Positions 1 to 8,544 are shown, counted from the first letter of the stretch. The stretch is 64,000 nt of DNA from CAWBCR01 sp963787375 (GCA_963787375.1 CAWBCR010000017.1:372001-436000); one strand, 5' to 3'. Program-made: numbers and translations. Notes: generated by a model from the letters alone, not told the origin.

Positions 1-2
1 CT

Positions 3-386
3 TTTCGCCGAGAACGGGCTAAAGTCAGTACGTGGTTGTCGAGTATGGCTCGCTATCGCGCCATCGATGTCCTGCGCAAAGAAGGGGCGCGGCCTCTTCG
101 TAACAGCGTAAGCTGGGCAGACGCGACGCTGATCGTCGCGTCTGAGAGTGAAGGTCCGGAAGAGACGGCAGAGCGGGACCTGCGCCGCGAACGGCTGAGC
201 ACGGCTATTGCACAGCTTCCGGCTGAACAGCGCGAGGTGCTTTCGCTGGCGTATTTCAGAGGATACTCGCACAGCCAGATCGCGGCACACCTGGGGCAGC
301 CGCTGGGCACGGTCAAGACACGCATCAGGCTGGCTATGCAGAAACTGCGCGAGGACCTGCAAGACGAGCAGGTTACGCAAAGTTGA
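3..386 (+). CDS. ECF RNA polymerase sigma factor, C-terminal part (cut by window edge)
   Basis: The reading frame is open from base 3, so the gene begins outside the window. The visible start resembles the end of sigma region 2 (KVSTWL, then ARYRAIDVLRK), which binds the -10 element. Sigma region 4 follows a short linker: LPAEQREVLSLAYFRGYSHSQIA and a helix-turn-helix with GTVKTRIR, which reads the -35 element. About 127 residues are visible of the roughly 190 usual for the family. The next gene, 70 bases downstream, encodes a zinc anti-sigma factor, the normal partner of such sigma factors, so the two probably form one stress-responsive switch. The assignment is firm; the signal is unknown. 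Confidence 0.93.
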   Translation, partial: FRRERAKVSTWLSSMARYRAIDVLRKEGARPLRNSVSWADATLIVASESEGPEETAERDLRRERLSTAIAQLPAEQREVLSLAYFRGYSHSQIAAHLGQPLGTVKTRIRLAMQKLREDLQDEQVTQS

Positions 387-456
387 TAGGATCCCACAGA
401 TCCAAACGGTCGGCAGGTACGTAACGTACATAACGAATGTGTTCCAGGTGCTGTGT

Positions 457-1203
457 ATGTCCAAGAATACTCATGTAACGGATTGGATACCTGCTTATGC
501 ACTGGGCTGCCTCGAAGATGAGGAGGCTAAGCTTGTAGCCAGCCATCTGCAACACTGCCCCCACTGCCAGGCTGAAATGCACGTCTACCAGACAGTTGTC
601 GAAGACATGGCTGAAGCGGTGCCACAGGTTGAGCCCGCGTCGGATCTGAAACGGCAGTTGATGCAGCGCGTGGAACAAAAGAAAACGGCTGCCCCGCCTG
701 TACAGAATGCAGGCTTGTGGCACCAACTGGTCGACTTGCTTACCCCGATGGGGCCGCTGTGGGCTCCGCTGAGTGTGGTGCTGATCGTGGCGCTGGCCGT
801 CGGCAATGTGCTGCTGTGGCAGCAGGCCAATGCGATCCCAAGCAACACACTCTCCGCACCTGCTTCGGACGTGCAGGATTTCCACATGGTCCGGTTGGCA
901 GGTACGTCGACAGCCCCCTCGGCCAGTGGCATCATAATCATGGATCCGGAAGATCACGAGGGGACGCTGGTGGTCTATGGTTTGCCTCCACTCGGCGATC
1001 AGCAGCAGTACCAGCTATGGCTGATCAGGGACACCGGCGAGCGTGTCAACGGCGCAGTATTCTCTGTAACTGAGTCGGGCTATGGCTCTACAGGCATATA
1101 CGCCGACGAGCCGCTGTCCCACTTCGAGACGTTCGGTGTCACCGTCGAGCCGGCAGGCGGCAGCTCAGGCCCTACTGGAGACAAAGTCCTCAGCACAGAG
1201 TAG
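457..1203 (+). CDS. Membrane anti-sigma factor, RskA-like, with zinc-finger N-terminus
   Basis: A 248-residue protein. The cytoplasmic N-terminus carries the anti-sigma zinc motif H-x3-C-x2-C (H30, C34, C37). One transmembrane helix lies at about residues 101-121 (WAPLSVVLIVALAVGNVLLW). The extracytoplasmic part matches the C-terminal domain of anti-sigma-K factors (GTLVVYGLPPL, then YQLWLIRD and GAVF). It probably holds the upstream sigma factor at the membrane until proteolysis or redox change releases it. ATG 457 is chosen because homology to the zinc domain begins there; an in-frame GTG at 439 would add six residues. Function is inferred from domain order and from the adjacent sigma gene. 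Confidence 0.88.
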   Translation: MSKNTHVTDWIPAYALGCLEDEEAKLVASHLQHCPHCQAEMHVYQTVVEDMAEAVPQVEPASDLKRQLMQRVEQKKTAAPPVQNAGLWHQLVDLLTPMGPLWAPLSVVLIVALAVGNVLLWQQANAIPSNTLSAPASDVQDFHMVRLAGTSTAPSASGIIIMDPEDHEGTLVVYGLPPLGDQQQYQLWLIRDTGERVNGAVFSVTESGYGSTGIYADEPLSHFETFGVTVEPAGGSSGPTGDKVLSTE

Positions 1204-1229
1204 CCGTTCCTGTCTTATCAGCCTTATTG

Positions 1230-1272
1230 AGCGGCTCTGAATCTGCCATTTGACAGATCCGGAGCCGCTTTT
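1230..1272 (+). terminator. Intrinsic terminator after the sigma/anti-sigma pair
   Basis: An eight-base stem AGCGGCTC/GAGCCGCT (1230-1237 and 1262-1269), with an inner ATCTG/CAGAT stem, runs into a TTTT tract. It lies 26 bases after the anti-sigma stop codon. Confidence 0.8.
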
Positions 1273-1367
1273 CGTGCGTATCATTCTCTGGATGCCTGTA
1301 TCAAAACAGGCCATCCCAGCGCCACTGGCGCTGAACGGATGAATGTCAAAGGAGGCACAGAAACCTT

Positions 1368-1964
1368 ATGTTTGGCAGTGGTAAGCGTATTGCCTGGATG
1401 GCGGCGTTCGTCACCGGCGCGCTGCTGTTGAGCGCCTGTTCAGCAGCGGCGACCCCGTCTACGGGTAACACCGCCCCGAAGGTTGCCCCGGCCAGCACCC
1501 CTGTCCCGGCCAACACCCAGGCATCAACTGGCAGCACCAACCCGACCTCAATGCCCAACCCGACGGAAGCGGCGACGGCTACTGAGGCTCCGACGGTTGC
1601 GCCGACCCCGACTGTCGACGAAGCGACGGCCACGGTCAAGATGATGGAAACCACCGACATGGGTAAGTTCCTGACCGATAACGCGGGCATGACGCTGTAT
1701 GTCACTTCGAACGACACAGCCAACACCAGCAACTGCACCGGCACATGCGCGACCAACTGGCCGCCTCTGACGGTCACCAGCGGAACCACACCAACGGCGG
1801 GGATGGACGTGACCGGCACACTGGGCACCATCACTCGCAGCGATGGCAGCATCCAGGTCACGTACAACGGGATGCCGCTGTATTACTACAAGGGCGACCA
1901 GAAGCCCGGTGATACTACCGGCAACGGCCTGCTGAACGGCGCGTGGAGCGTTGCCAAGCCATAG
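1368..1964 (+). CDS. Secreted lipoprotein with a Lipoprotein_15 (COG4315-type) repeat
   Basis: A 198-residue protein with a lipoprotein signal: positive start, hydrophobic core and lipobox LLSAC, giving a lipid-anchored cysteine at residue 24. A low-complexity Ala/Pro/Thr linker follows to about residue 90. The folded part has the family hallmarks LTDNAGMTLYV, NCTGTCATNWPPL and YNGMPLYYYKGDQKPGDTTG. The role of this family is not established. The gene has its own Shine-Dalgarno (AAAGGAGG at 1349-1356) and is bracketed by terminators, so it is probably monocistronic. Its position after an ECF sigma/anti-sigma pair makes it a candidate target of that sigma factor; this is inference. Confidence 0.85.
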   Translation: MFGSGKRIAWMAAFVTGALLLSACSAAATPSTGNTAPKVAPASTPVPANTQASTGSTNPTSMPNPTEAATATEAPTVAPTPTVDEATATVKMMETTDMGKFLTDNAGMTLYVTSNDTANTSNCTGTCATNWPPLTVTSGTTPTAGMDVTGTLGTITRSDGSIQVTYNGMPLYYYKGDQKPGDTTGNGLLNGAWSVAKP

Positions 1965-1990
1965 CGTCTTTATCGTGAGGGGGAACGCAG

Positions 1991-2030
1991 AACGGGGCAG
2001 CAGAGGTCATCTGCCGCCCCGTTCGACTTT
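1991..2030. terminator. Bidirectional terminator-like hairpin between the lipoprotein gene and valS
   Basis: AACGGGGCGGCAG-type arms (1991-2000 and 2011-2023) form a strong stem between two convergent genes. The T-rich stretch after it favours use on the plus strand. Confidence 0.7.
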
Positions 2031-2044
2031 GTGGCGGGTTTGCG

Positions 2045-4696
2045 CTAGGTCAGCGCCTTGAGGCGCTGCGCCAGCGCCGCCTGAGAGGCCTGGAGTTCGG
2101 CCAGCTTGTCGCGCTCGCGCTGGATGACTTCTGCCGGCGCTTTCCCCGTGAAGCCCTGGTTGGCCAGGAGCTGCTCGGAGCGCGCGACCTGACCTGTCAC
2201 ATCGTCTAACTCCTTCTGGAGCCGCTGGCGTTCGGCATCGATGTCGACCAACCCGGCCAGCGGCAGGAAGGCCGTCACGCCGCCCACGGTGACGGCAGCG
2301 GCCTGCTCCGGCGCTTCGAGCATCGGGGCGATGTCGAGCCGGTCGCCGTCGACGTTGGCCAGCCGGATGAAGATCTCGCGCTGCGCGTCGAGCAGCCCGG
2401 CTGTGTCGCCGGCGTTGATGGCCACGTCGATGCGCTTCGACGGCTCCACCTTATACTCGGCGCGGATGTTGCGAATGCCGCGCACCAGGTCCATCAGCAG
2501 CCCCATCTGCGACTCAGCCTCGTCGTCGAGATATGCAGCATCAGGCTGCGGCCAGCGGGCCAGCATCAGCGTCTCGCCCTCATGTGGGAGATGCTGCCAG
2601 ATTTCCTCCGTCACGAACGGCACATAGGGGTGCAGCATCCGTAGGCACTGGTCGAGCACGTAGGTGAGTACGTGCCGCGTGCGTGCCTTGGCTGTTTCGT
2701 CACTACCATACAGCGCGATCTTGCCGATCTCGATGTACCAATCCGCGTACTCGCTCCACACGAAGTCGTATATCTGGCGGCCTGCCTCGCCGTACTGGTA
2801 ACCCTCAAACAGCCGGTTGACGTTCTCGATCAGTCGGTTGAGGCGGCTCAGGATCCAGCGGTCGGGCAGGCTGAGCCCATCGCGCAACGGCGCGCCAGTC
2901 GGTTGATCGCCGTCAAGATTGCCGGTCAGGAAGCGCGCCGCGTTCCAGATTTTGTTCGCGAAGTTGCGGTTGGCCTCCACGCGCTCCAGCGACAGGTTCA
3001 TGTCATTGCCGGGCGTCGAGCCGGTCAGCAGCGTGAAGCGCAGCGCGTCGGTGCCATACTCGTCCATGACCTCCAGCGGGTCGATCACGTTGCCCTTGGT
3101 CTTGGACATCTTCTGGCCGTTCCCGTCTCTGACAAGCCCGTGGAGGTACACGACCTCGAACGGGGCCTGCTCGGTGAACGACAGCCCCATCATCGCCATG
3201 CGGGCCACCCAGAAGAACAGGATGTCGTAGCCGGTCTCCATCATGGTGGTTGGGTAGAAGCGCTGGAGGTCAGGTGTTTCCTCCGGCCAGCCGAGCGTGC
3301 TGAACGGCCACAGCCCTGAGCTAAACCACGTGTCGAGCACGTCAGGGTCCTGTTCGATGCGGGCCGAGCCGCACTGCTCGCAGGCGGTCGGGTCCTCGCG
3401 TGCCACGGTGATGTGGCCGCAGTCGGCGCAGTGCCAGGCCGGGATGCGGTGCCCCCACCACAGTTGGCGGCTGATGCACCACGGCTGGATGTTTTCCAGC
3501 CAGTGATCCCACACCTTCACGAAGCGCTCGGGCACGATCCTGATGCGCCCGTCGTGCACGGCGTCGAGCGCCATTTGTGCCGGGCCGCGCACATCGGCAA
3601 ACCACTGTGTGCTGATCATCGGCTCGATCAGCTCGCCGCCGCGCTGGGCCACCGGCACCATGTGCATGTAGGGCTCGGTCTTGATGGTCAGGCCCTGCGC
3701 TTCCATGTCGGCCCACAGCTTATCGCGCGCCTCGAAGCGATCCATGCCCTGGTACGGCCCGGTGTTCTCGTTGAGCGTCACATCCGGGTTGAGGATGTTG
3801 ATCACCTCAAGATTGTGCTTCTTGCCGATCTCGTAGTCATTTGGGTCGTGCGCGGGCGTGATCTTCAGCGCGCCCGTGCCGAACGCTATGTCGACGTATT
3901 CGTCCGCGATCACCGGGATTTCGCGGCCCAACATCGGTACGGTGGCCGTCTGGCCGACCACGTCCTTGTAGCGCGGGTCGTCGGGATGTACCGCCACTGC
4001 CGAGTCACCCAGGATCGTCTCGGGCCGCGTCGTCGCCACCGGGATAAACTCTTTTCCACCCTTGAGCATGTACTTGAAGGTGTACAGCGTGCCCTGCTGC
4101 TCGACACGCTCCACTTCGAGGTCGCTGACGGCAGTTTGCAGATTGGGCGACCAGTTGATCAGGTAGGTGCCGCGGTAGATCAGCCCTTGCTCATACCAGC
4201 GCACGAACGCCTCGCGCACCGCGCGGCTCAGGCCCGCATCAAGCGTAAACCGCTCGCGGTCCCAGTCACAGCTTGCGCCGATACGCCGAAGCTGCTGCGT
4301 GATCTTCCCACCGTACTGTTCTTTCCATTCCCAGGTGCGGCGCAGGAATTCCTCGCGGCCCACTTCCTGACGGCTGGTGCCCTCTGAATTCAGCAGCTTC
4401 TCGACCTGAAGCTGCGTTGCGATACCGGCGTGGTCGGCACCGGGCACCCACAGCGCCGCGCGACCGCTCATGCGCGCGTGGCGGATCATCAGATCTTCGA
4501 GGGCCACGAACAGCACGTGCCCCTGGTGCAGCGCGCCGGTTACGTTGGGCGGCGGGATGCTGATCACGTATGGGTCTGCGCCCGCTCCGGCGACTTCCGG
4601 CTTGAACCAGCCACTTTCCTCCCACCACTGGTACAGTCGCTGCTCAGTGGATTTGAAATCGTAAGTCTTCGGCATTTCCTGTGTTTTGTCAGCCAT
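2045..4696 (-). CDS. valS: Valine--tRNA ligase
   Basis: An 883-residue class I aminoacyl-tRNA synthetase that charges tRNA-Val in the cytoplasm. The HIGH-type signature lies at about residues 57-60 (HQGH, after PPPNVTGAL). The KMSKS signature is QKMSKTKGNVIDP near residue 530. The CP1 editing insert, a zinc-knuckle-like CADCGH...CEQCGS segment and the C-terminal coiled coil (ERQRLQKELDDV) are present, as in standard ValRS. Length is normal. The start is the ATG behind AAGAGGA. A T-box riboswitch and a near-consensus promoter precede it, so expression should rise when uncharged tRNA-Val accumulates. Confidence 0.98.
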   Translation of the reverse strand: MADKTQEMPKTYDFKSTEQRLYQWWEESGWFKPEVAGAGADPYVISIPPPNVTGALHQGHVLFVALEDLMIRHARMSGRAALWVPGADHAGIATQLQVEKLLNSEGTSRQEVGREEFLRRTWEWKEQYGGKITQQLRRIGASCDWDRERFTLDAGLSRAVREAFVRWYEQGLIYRGTYLINWSPNLQTAVSDLEVERVEQQGTLYTFKYMLKGGKEFIPVATTRPETILGDSAVAVHPDDPRYKDVVGQTATVPMLGREIPVIADEYVDIAFGTGALKITPAHDPNDYEIGKKHNLEVINILNPDVTLNENTGPYQGMDRFEARDKLWADMEAQGLTIKTEPYMHMVPVAQRGGELIEPMISTQWFADVRGPAQMALDAVHDGRIRIVPERFVKVWDHWLENIQPWCISRQLWWGHRIPAWHCADCGHITVAREDPTACEQCGSARIEQDPDVLDTWFSSGLWPFSTLGWPEETPDLQRFYPTTMMETGYDILFFWVARMAMMGLSFTEQAPFEVVYLHGLVRDGNGQKMSKTKGNVIDPLEVMDEYGTDALRFTLLTGSTPGNDMNLSLERVEANRNFANKIWNAARFLTGNLDGDQPTGAPLRDGLSLPDRWILSRLNRLIENVNRLFEGYQYGEAGRQIYDFVWSEYADWYIEIGKIALYGSDETAKARTRHVLTYVLDQCLRMLHPYVPFVTEEIWQHLPHEGETLMLARWPQPDAAYLDDEAESQMGLLMDLVRGIRNIRAEYKVEPSKRIDVAINAGDTAGLLDAQREIFIRLANVDGDRLDIAPMLEAPEQAAAVTVGGVTAFLPLAGLVDIDAERQRLQKELDDVTGQVARSEQLLANQGFTGKAPAEVIQRERDKLAELQASQAALAQRLKALT

Positions 4697-4832
4697 GTAG
4701 TCCTCTTACTCGCTCCTGTTACCTTGCATGGGGGCAGGGATGATGATCAGATCGTGCCGGGCGACGCCGCTGCCATCGACGCCCTCGCCATCAACGCTCG
4801 ACATGCTCACCACCCCCTTCGTGGTTGAAATC

Positions 4833-5100
4833 AAAAAGCCCTCTCGCCGTTAAGGGCGAAAGGGCTGGCCTTCCGTGGTACCACCTTAGTTTGCGGGGAA
4901 CCAGAGATTCCCACGCACGCTCTACGCGCGGTAACGGGCGCGGCCCGATGCACGCTTAGTGAGCATATCGCGAGATACGCCGTTCGACGTGATGGCTCAT
5001 GAGCGACATTCGGCGCGTGCGGCAGCGGGGGGCTTCCAGCCTGTGGCCCACCCTTCTCTATCTGACGCGGCGAGCGAAACCCGCGCGCCTACTCCTCTCA
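4833..5100 (-). promoter_or_regulatory. T-box riboswitch leader of valS (tRNA-Val sensing)
   Basis: Read on the minus strand, the leader has a stem I with the GGAGTAG and AGAGA...GGCTGGAAGCC elements typical of T-boxes. The T-box sequence AAGGTGGTACCACGG lies at 4873-4887. An intrinsic terminator AGCCCT...AGGGCT followed by five T residues lies at 4833-4866. The UGGU that pairs with the tRNA 3' end expects an A discriminator, as in tRNA-Val. A GUC codon at 5005-5007, in the expected 3' side of stem I, is the likely specifier. Together these fit control of valS by uncharged tRNA-Val. The specifier is the least certain part. Confidence 0.93.
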
Positions 5101-5134
5101 GTCATTGCCGGTGCATATGTCTGTATTGTGCCAG

Positions 5135-5164
5135 AGTGTAGCACAGCCGCACCGGCGATGTCAA
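5135..5164 (-). promoter_or_regulatory. Promoter of the valS T-box transcript
   Basis: On the minus strand TTGACA (5159-5164) is followed after 18 bases by TACACT (5135-5140) with an extended-minus-10 TG. It starts transcription about 30 bases before the T-box stem I and abuts the end of the decayed CFA-synthase gene. Confidence 0.8.
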
Positions 5165-5167
5165 CCA

Positions 5168-5597
5168 TTATGAAGTGCGCTCGTCATACAGGTGGGCGCG
5201 CGTCCACGGCTGGTGGCTGGCACCCTGTGTGTCGTTCTTCGACAGCAGCGCCTGGTAGACGTTGAGCCGCCCCCTGGCGAAATTGTACGAGCAGCCGGCC
5301 ATGTACACCCGCCACAACGCGGTAAATTGGCTCGTCGACGTACTGCAGCGCCTGCTCGTGGTTCGATTCCAGACGGCTCACCCAGTGGCGCAGCGCGCCA
5401 GGGTGCCTGATGACCAGCGTAAAGCGAGGGGTGCCGGTTTCCGGTGTGATGGGCTGTGAGCCATCCCACAGGCGGACAGCGAAGTCGGGGCGTTCATAGT
5501 GGCCGAAGATGCAACGCAGAATGTCGACGCTGCGCTGCACAGACGCGCTGTCGTCATGGGATAGCGCACGGCTCACGCTGTAATGTGTGTCAGCCAT
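5168..5597 (-). pseudogene. Remnant of a cyclopropane-fatty-acyl-phospholipid synthase-like methyltransferase
   Basis: The start (GGAGG five bases before ATG 5597) encodes a CFA-synthase-like N-terminus that reaches FTLVIRHPGALR. The sequence then jumps directly to the family's C-terminus (HWVSRLESN, QALQYVDEPIYRV, then in another frame WRVYMAGCSYNFARGRLNVYQ and a stop at 5168-5170). About 145 residues remain of roughly 400 or more. The missing middle holds the SAM-binding and catalytic core. One extra base near 5312-5318 also breaks the frame at YRV/WRV. The product cannot be an active methyltransferase. The alternative, a short protein ending at 5184, is less likely because family similarity continues across the frame change. 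Confidence 0.8.
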
Positions 5598-5713
5598 GCG
5601 GTCCTCCATTTGATCAGGTTGCGTGTGCGGGAGCCCTCACGGCTCCCCTACCTTCAGTTTAGCACGAGGTCGCTTCCCCACGGTCGGAATCGCGCTGTTC
5701 TGGCCTGCGCCGG

Positions 5714-5742
5714 TTGCGTCGGGGTGGGACGAATGTTAGACT
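5714..5742 (+). promoter_or_regulatory. Probable promoter of dnaX-ybaB-recR
   Basis: TTGCGT (5714-5719) and TAGACT (5737-5742) are separated by 17 bases and lie 46 bases before the dnaX start. The match is moderate and no other candidate was seen nearby. Confidence 0.5.
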
Positions 5743-5788
5743 CCGTCAGCAATCCACGCGCGGCATTTTCGCCCAGGAGCGGCTAGAG

Positions 5789-7426
5789 ATGGCCACACAG
5801 GCCCTGTATTTACGCTGGCGCCCGATGACGTTTGAAGACGTCGTGGGGCAGGAGCACGTGACCTACACGCTGCGCAACGCACTGGTCAGCGGACGGGTGG
5901 GTCACGCCTACCTGTTTTCGGGGCCGCGCGGCACCGGCAAGACGACGATGGCCCGCCTGCTGGCCAAGGCCGTCAACTGCCTGCATGAAGACCCGACCAT
6001 GCGCCCCTGCAACGAATGCCGCCACTGCCTGGCTGTCAACGAGGGCCGCTTCCTCGACCTGATCGAGATCGATGCCGCGTCGCATACCGGGGTTGACGAC
6101 GTGCGCGAGCTGCGCGAACGCATCGCCTTTGCGCCCAACGAGGGCCAGTACAAGGTTTACATCATCGACGAGGTGCACCGCTTCTCCGGCGCGGCGTTCG
6201 ACGCGCTGCTCAAGACCATCGAGGAGCCGCCCGCGCATGCCATCTTTGTGCTGGCCACCACCGAGATTCACAAGGTGCCACAGACGATCCAGTCGCGCTG
6301 CCAGCGTTTTGATTTCCGGCGTATCGCGCTGGGGCAGATCGCCGAGCGGCTAAACCTGATTGTCGAGCACGAGGGCATTCAGGCCGAGCCGCAGGCACTG
6401 GAGCTTGTCGCCCGGCAGGCGACCGGCTCGCTGCGCGACGCCATCAGCCTGCTCGATCAGCTTATCTCCGAGCCAGGTGAAGTGCTGACGTTGCAGCTTG
6501 CACAGGGCATCCTGGGCACCGCCGACAGCCAGGCCGTCAGCAACCTGACCGGCGCGCTGATCCTGGGCGATGCCGCCGGCGGGCTGGAGATCATCAACGC
6601 GGCGATGGACCAGGGCACCGATATGCGTCAGTTCGCCAACCAGATGCTCGATCACCTGCGGCGGGTGATGCTGGTGCAGACCGGCGGACGAGATCTGGCC
6701 GCGGTCGAGGTGATGCCCGACCAATTGGAGACCATCATGCAGCACGCCGAGCAGCTTCCGCGCCGCGCGCTGCTCCAGGCGATGGACCTGTTCCGCGAGG
6801 CGGCAGCCGATACGAAAGGCGGCGGCTGGCAGCCCCAGCTTCCGCTGGAGATGGCCTTTGTGGAGAGCGTGCAGGCGCTGTACACCGCCCCCGACGACAT
6901 CGCACCCGCTGCGCCGCCTCCGGCGCTCCCGCCTGCCCCGGCGCAGACGGCGTCGACCCCTCAAGTGGCAGCGCCCGCTGCTCCTGAGCCACAGGAACAG
7001 GCCGCCGCTCAGGACGAGAGCGCCCCGCCGGTGGTCCCCGTTACGCAGATTCACGCACACTGGAACCAGGTGCTGCTGGTTTGTCGCCAGATAGAGCCGA
7101 CCGGCATGGTTCAGGCGCTGCTGCGGACCGGCGGCGTGTATGGCGTGGAGGGTCATACGGTCATCTTGCAAATGCCGGGAGACGTGCTGTGCGCTAAAAT
7201 CGAGGATGAGGCCAACCGGGCAGTCATCGAGGCGGCACTGGAGCGTGTGTTCAACCAGCATCTGAACGTGCGCTGCCGTGTATCGGCAGGCCCAGCGCCA
7301 GAACAGCAATCCAGCGAAGTTGATGGCCTGATGGCCAGCGATAGCCTGATCTCCTACGCCGTCAACGAGCTGGGCGGCACGGTCAAGAACGTCGAGCCAA
7401 ACGAAAACGAGGAGCAAGCATCGTGA
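5789..7426 (+). CDS. dnaX: DNA polymerase III subunit gamma/tau
   Basis: A 545-residue clamp-loader ATPase that loads the beta clamp on DNA during replication. Walker A is GPRGTGKT (residues 45-52). The zinc module is C64, C74, C77, C80. Walker B is IIDEVH (about 125-130), and SRC lies in the sensor region. An Ala/Pro-rich linker (about 375-430) precedes the C-terminal domain. The start ATG 5789 follows CAGGAGC and matches the conserved N-terminus (YLRWRPMTFEDVVGQ). No slippery A-run for a shorter gamma form was noticed. The last codons overlap the next start by four bases (GTGA), so dnaX, ybaB and recR are translated as a coupled unit. Confidence 0.97.
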   Translation: MATQALYLRWRPMTFEDVVGQEHVTYTLRNALVSGRVGHAYLFSGPRGTGKTTMARLLAKAVNCLHEDPTMRPCNECRHCLAVNEGRFLDLIEIDAASHTGVDDVRELRERIAFAPNEGQYKVYIIDEVHRFSGAAFDALLKTIEEPPAHAIFVLATTEIHKVPQTIQSRCQRFDFRRIALGQIAERLNLIVEHEGIQAEPQALELVARQATGSLRDAISLLDQLISEPGEVLTLQLAQGILGTADSQAVSNLTGALILGDAAGGLEIINAAMDQGTDMRQFANQMLDHLRRVMLVQTGGRDLAAVEVMPDQLETIMQHAEQLPRRALLQAMDLFREAAADTKGGGWQPQLPLEMAFVESVQALYTAPDDIAPAAPPPALPPAPAQTASTPQVAAPAAPEPQEQAAAQDESAPPVVPVTQIHAHWNQVLLVCRQIEPTGMVQALLRTGGVYGVEGHTVILQMPGDVLCAKIEDEANRAVIEAALERVFNQHLNVRCRVSAGPAPEQQSSEVDGLMASDSLISYAVNELGGTVKNVEPNENEEQAS

Positions 7427-7785
7427 GTAAGAGGAAGGGATCAAGCCGGCCACACGCACCGCGCCCGCCGCAGGGCGCGGGTGGGATGCAGAACCTGGAA
7501 AAGCAGTTCAAGAAGATGCAGGAAGACATGCTGAAAGCCCAGGAAGAGCTGGCCGATGAGACGCTGGAGATCAGCTCTGGCGGCGGCGTGGTGACGGTGG
7601 TCATCACCGGCCACCAGCGCGTGAAGGAGATCCGCATCAAGCCTGAAGTCGTCGACCCCGACGACGTGGAGATGCTGCAAGACCTGCTGGTCGCGGCAGT
7701 GAACCAGGCCATCGAGAATTCGCAGACGATGGCGGCTGCCCGGCTGGAAGGTCTGACCGGCGGGCTGAACCTGCCGGGGATGTAA
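7423..7785 (+). CDS. ybaB: YbaB/EbfC nucleoid-associated protein
   Basis: A 120-residue protein. After a basic, proline-rich start comes the family core: NLEKQFKKMQEDMLKAQEEL, GGGVVTVVITGHQRVKEIRI and VDPDDVEMLQDLLVAAVNQA. This small dimeric DNA-binding family is almost always encoded between dnaX and recR, as here. It starts with GTG overlapping the dnaX stop. The N-terminal extension of about 20 residues (SKRKGSSRPHAPRPPQGAGG) is longer than usual and probably disordered. Confidence 0.95.
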   Translation: MSKRKGSSRPHAPRPPQGAGGMQNLEKQFKKMQEDMLKAQEELADETLEISSGGGVVTVVITGHQRVKEIRIKPEVVDPDDVEMLQDLLVAAVNQAIENSQTMAAARLEGLTGGLNLPGM

Positions 7786-7791
7786 GCGTTC

Positions 7792-8400
7792 ATGAGCAAA
7801 GCGATCCCGGCGTCTGTCACGCGGCTGATCGACGAGCTGTCCCGTTTGCCGGGCATCGGCCCCAAGACCGCCGCGCGCCTGACGTACTACCTGCTGCGCA
7901 CGCCCGACGATCAGGCGCTGGCGTTGGCCGAAGCCCTGCGCGACCTGAAGGCCACCACCCGCTATTGCTCGGTGTGCTATAACATCACCGAGCAGGATCC
8001 CTGCGAAATCTGCGCCGACGAGCGGCGCGATGTGGGCTTGATCTGCGTGGTAGAAGAGCCGCTGGACGTGATCGCCATCGACCGCACCGGCAACTACAAC
8101 GGGCGCTATCACGTGCTGCACGGTGCGATCAACCCGATGGAAGGCATCGGCCCCGACCAACTTCGCATCCGCGAGTTGATCCAGCGCGTCGAGACACAGC
8201 CGGTGCGCGAGATCATCCTTGCGACCAACGTCGGCCTCGAAGGCGACGCGACGGCGATGTATATCCACAAGCAGCTTCGCGGGCGTGTCAAGCTGACGCG
8301 GCTGGCGCGCGGGCTGCCTGTCGGCGGCGACCTGGAATACGCCGACTCCGTCACGCTTTCCGGGGCCCTTTCAGGCCGCCGCGAGATGGACAACGACTGA
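7792..8400 (+). CDS. recR: Recombination protein RecR
   Basis: A 202-residue protein of normal length that works with RecF/RecO in loading RecA at gaps. An N-terminal helix-hairpin-helix (LSRLPGIGPKTAARL) is followed by a four-cysteine zinc finger (C59, C62, C71, C74) and a Toprim domain starting at ICVVEEPLDVIAID. Six bases separate it from ybaB. It ends the dnaX-ybaB-recR operon. Confidence 0.97.
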   Translation: MSKAIPASVTRLIDELSRLPGIGPKTAARLTYYLLRTPDDQALALAEALRDLKATTRYCSVCYNITEQDPCEICADERRDVGLICVVEEPLDVIAIDRTGNYNGRYHVLHGAINPMEGIGPDQLRIRELIQRVETQPVREIILATNVGLEGDATAMYIHKQLRGRVKLTRLARGLPVGGDLEYADSVTLSGALSGRREMDND

Positions 8401-8409
8401 CCTTCCGGC

Positions 8410-8438
8410 TTGCCCACCTCGCCGGGCGATGCTATCAT
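8410..8438 (+). promoter_or_regulatory. Promoter of the tRNA-Arg gene
   Basis: TTGCCC (8410-8415), a 17-base spacer and TATCAT (8433-8438) with an extended-minus-10 TGC place the start about 25 bases before the mature tRNA. Confidence 0.7.
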
Positions 8439-8470
8439 CGGATCAATTGACAACCATATACGTGTTCCAT

Positions 8471-8544
8471 GCCCCCGTAGCTCAATGGACAGAGTGATGG
8501 TCTTCGAAACCAGAGGTTGCAGGTTCGAAATCCTGTCGGGGGCA
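8471..8544 (+). tRNA. tRNA-Arg (anticodon TCG)
   Basis: A cloverleaf can be drawn by hand: acceptor GCCCCCG/CGGGGGC (seven perfect pairs), D-stem GCTC/GAGT, anticodon loop CTTCGAA with TCG at 8504-8506, T-stem GCAGG/CCTGT and discriminator A. CCA is not encoded, and a T-run (8546-8550) follows directly. Two features are odd: the outermost anticodon-stem pair is A-G, and the T-loop reads TTCGAAAT, eight bases instead of seven. An extra A, either real or a sequencing insertion, would explain the latter. Confidence 0.85.
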
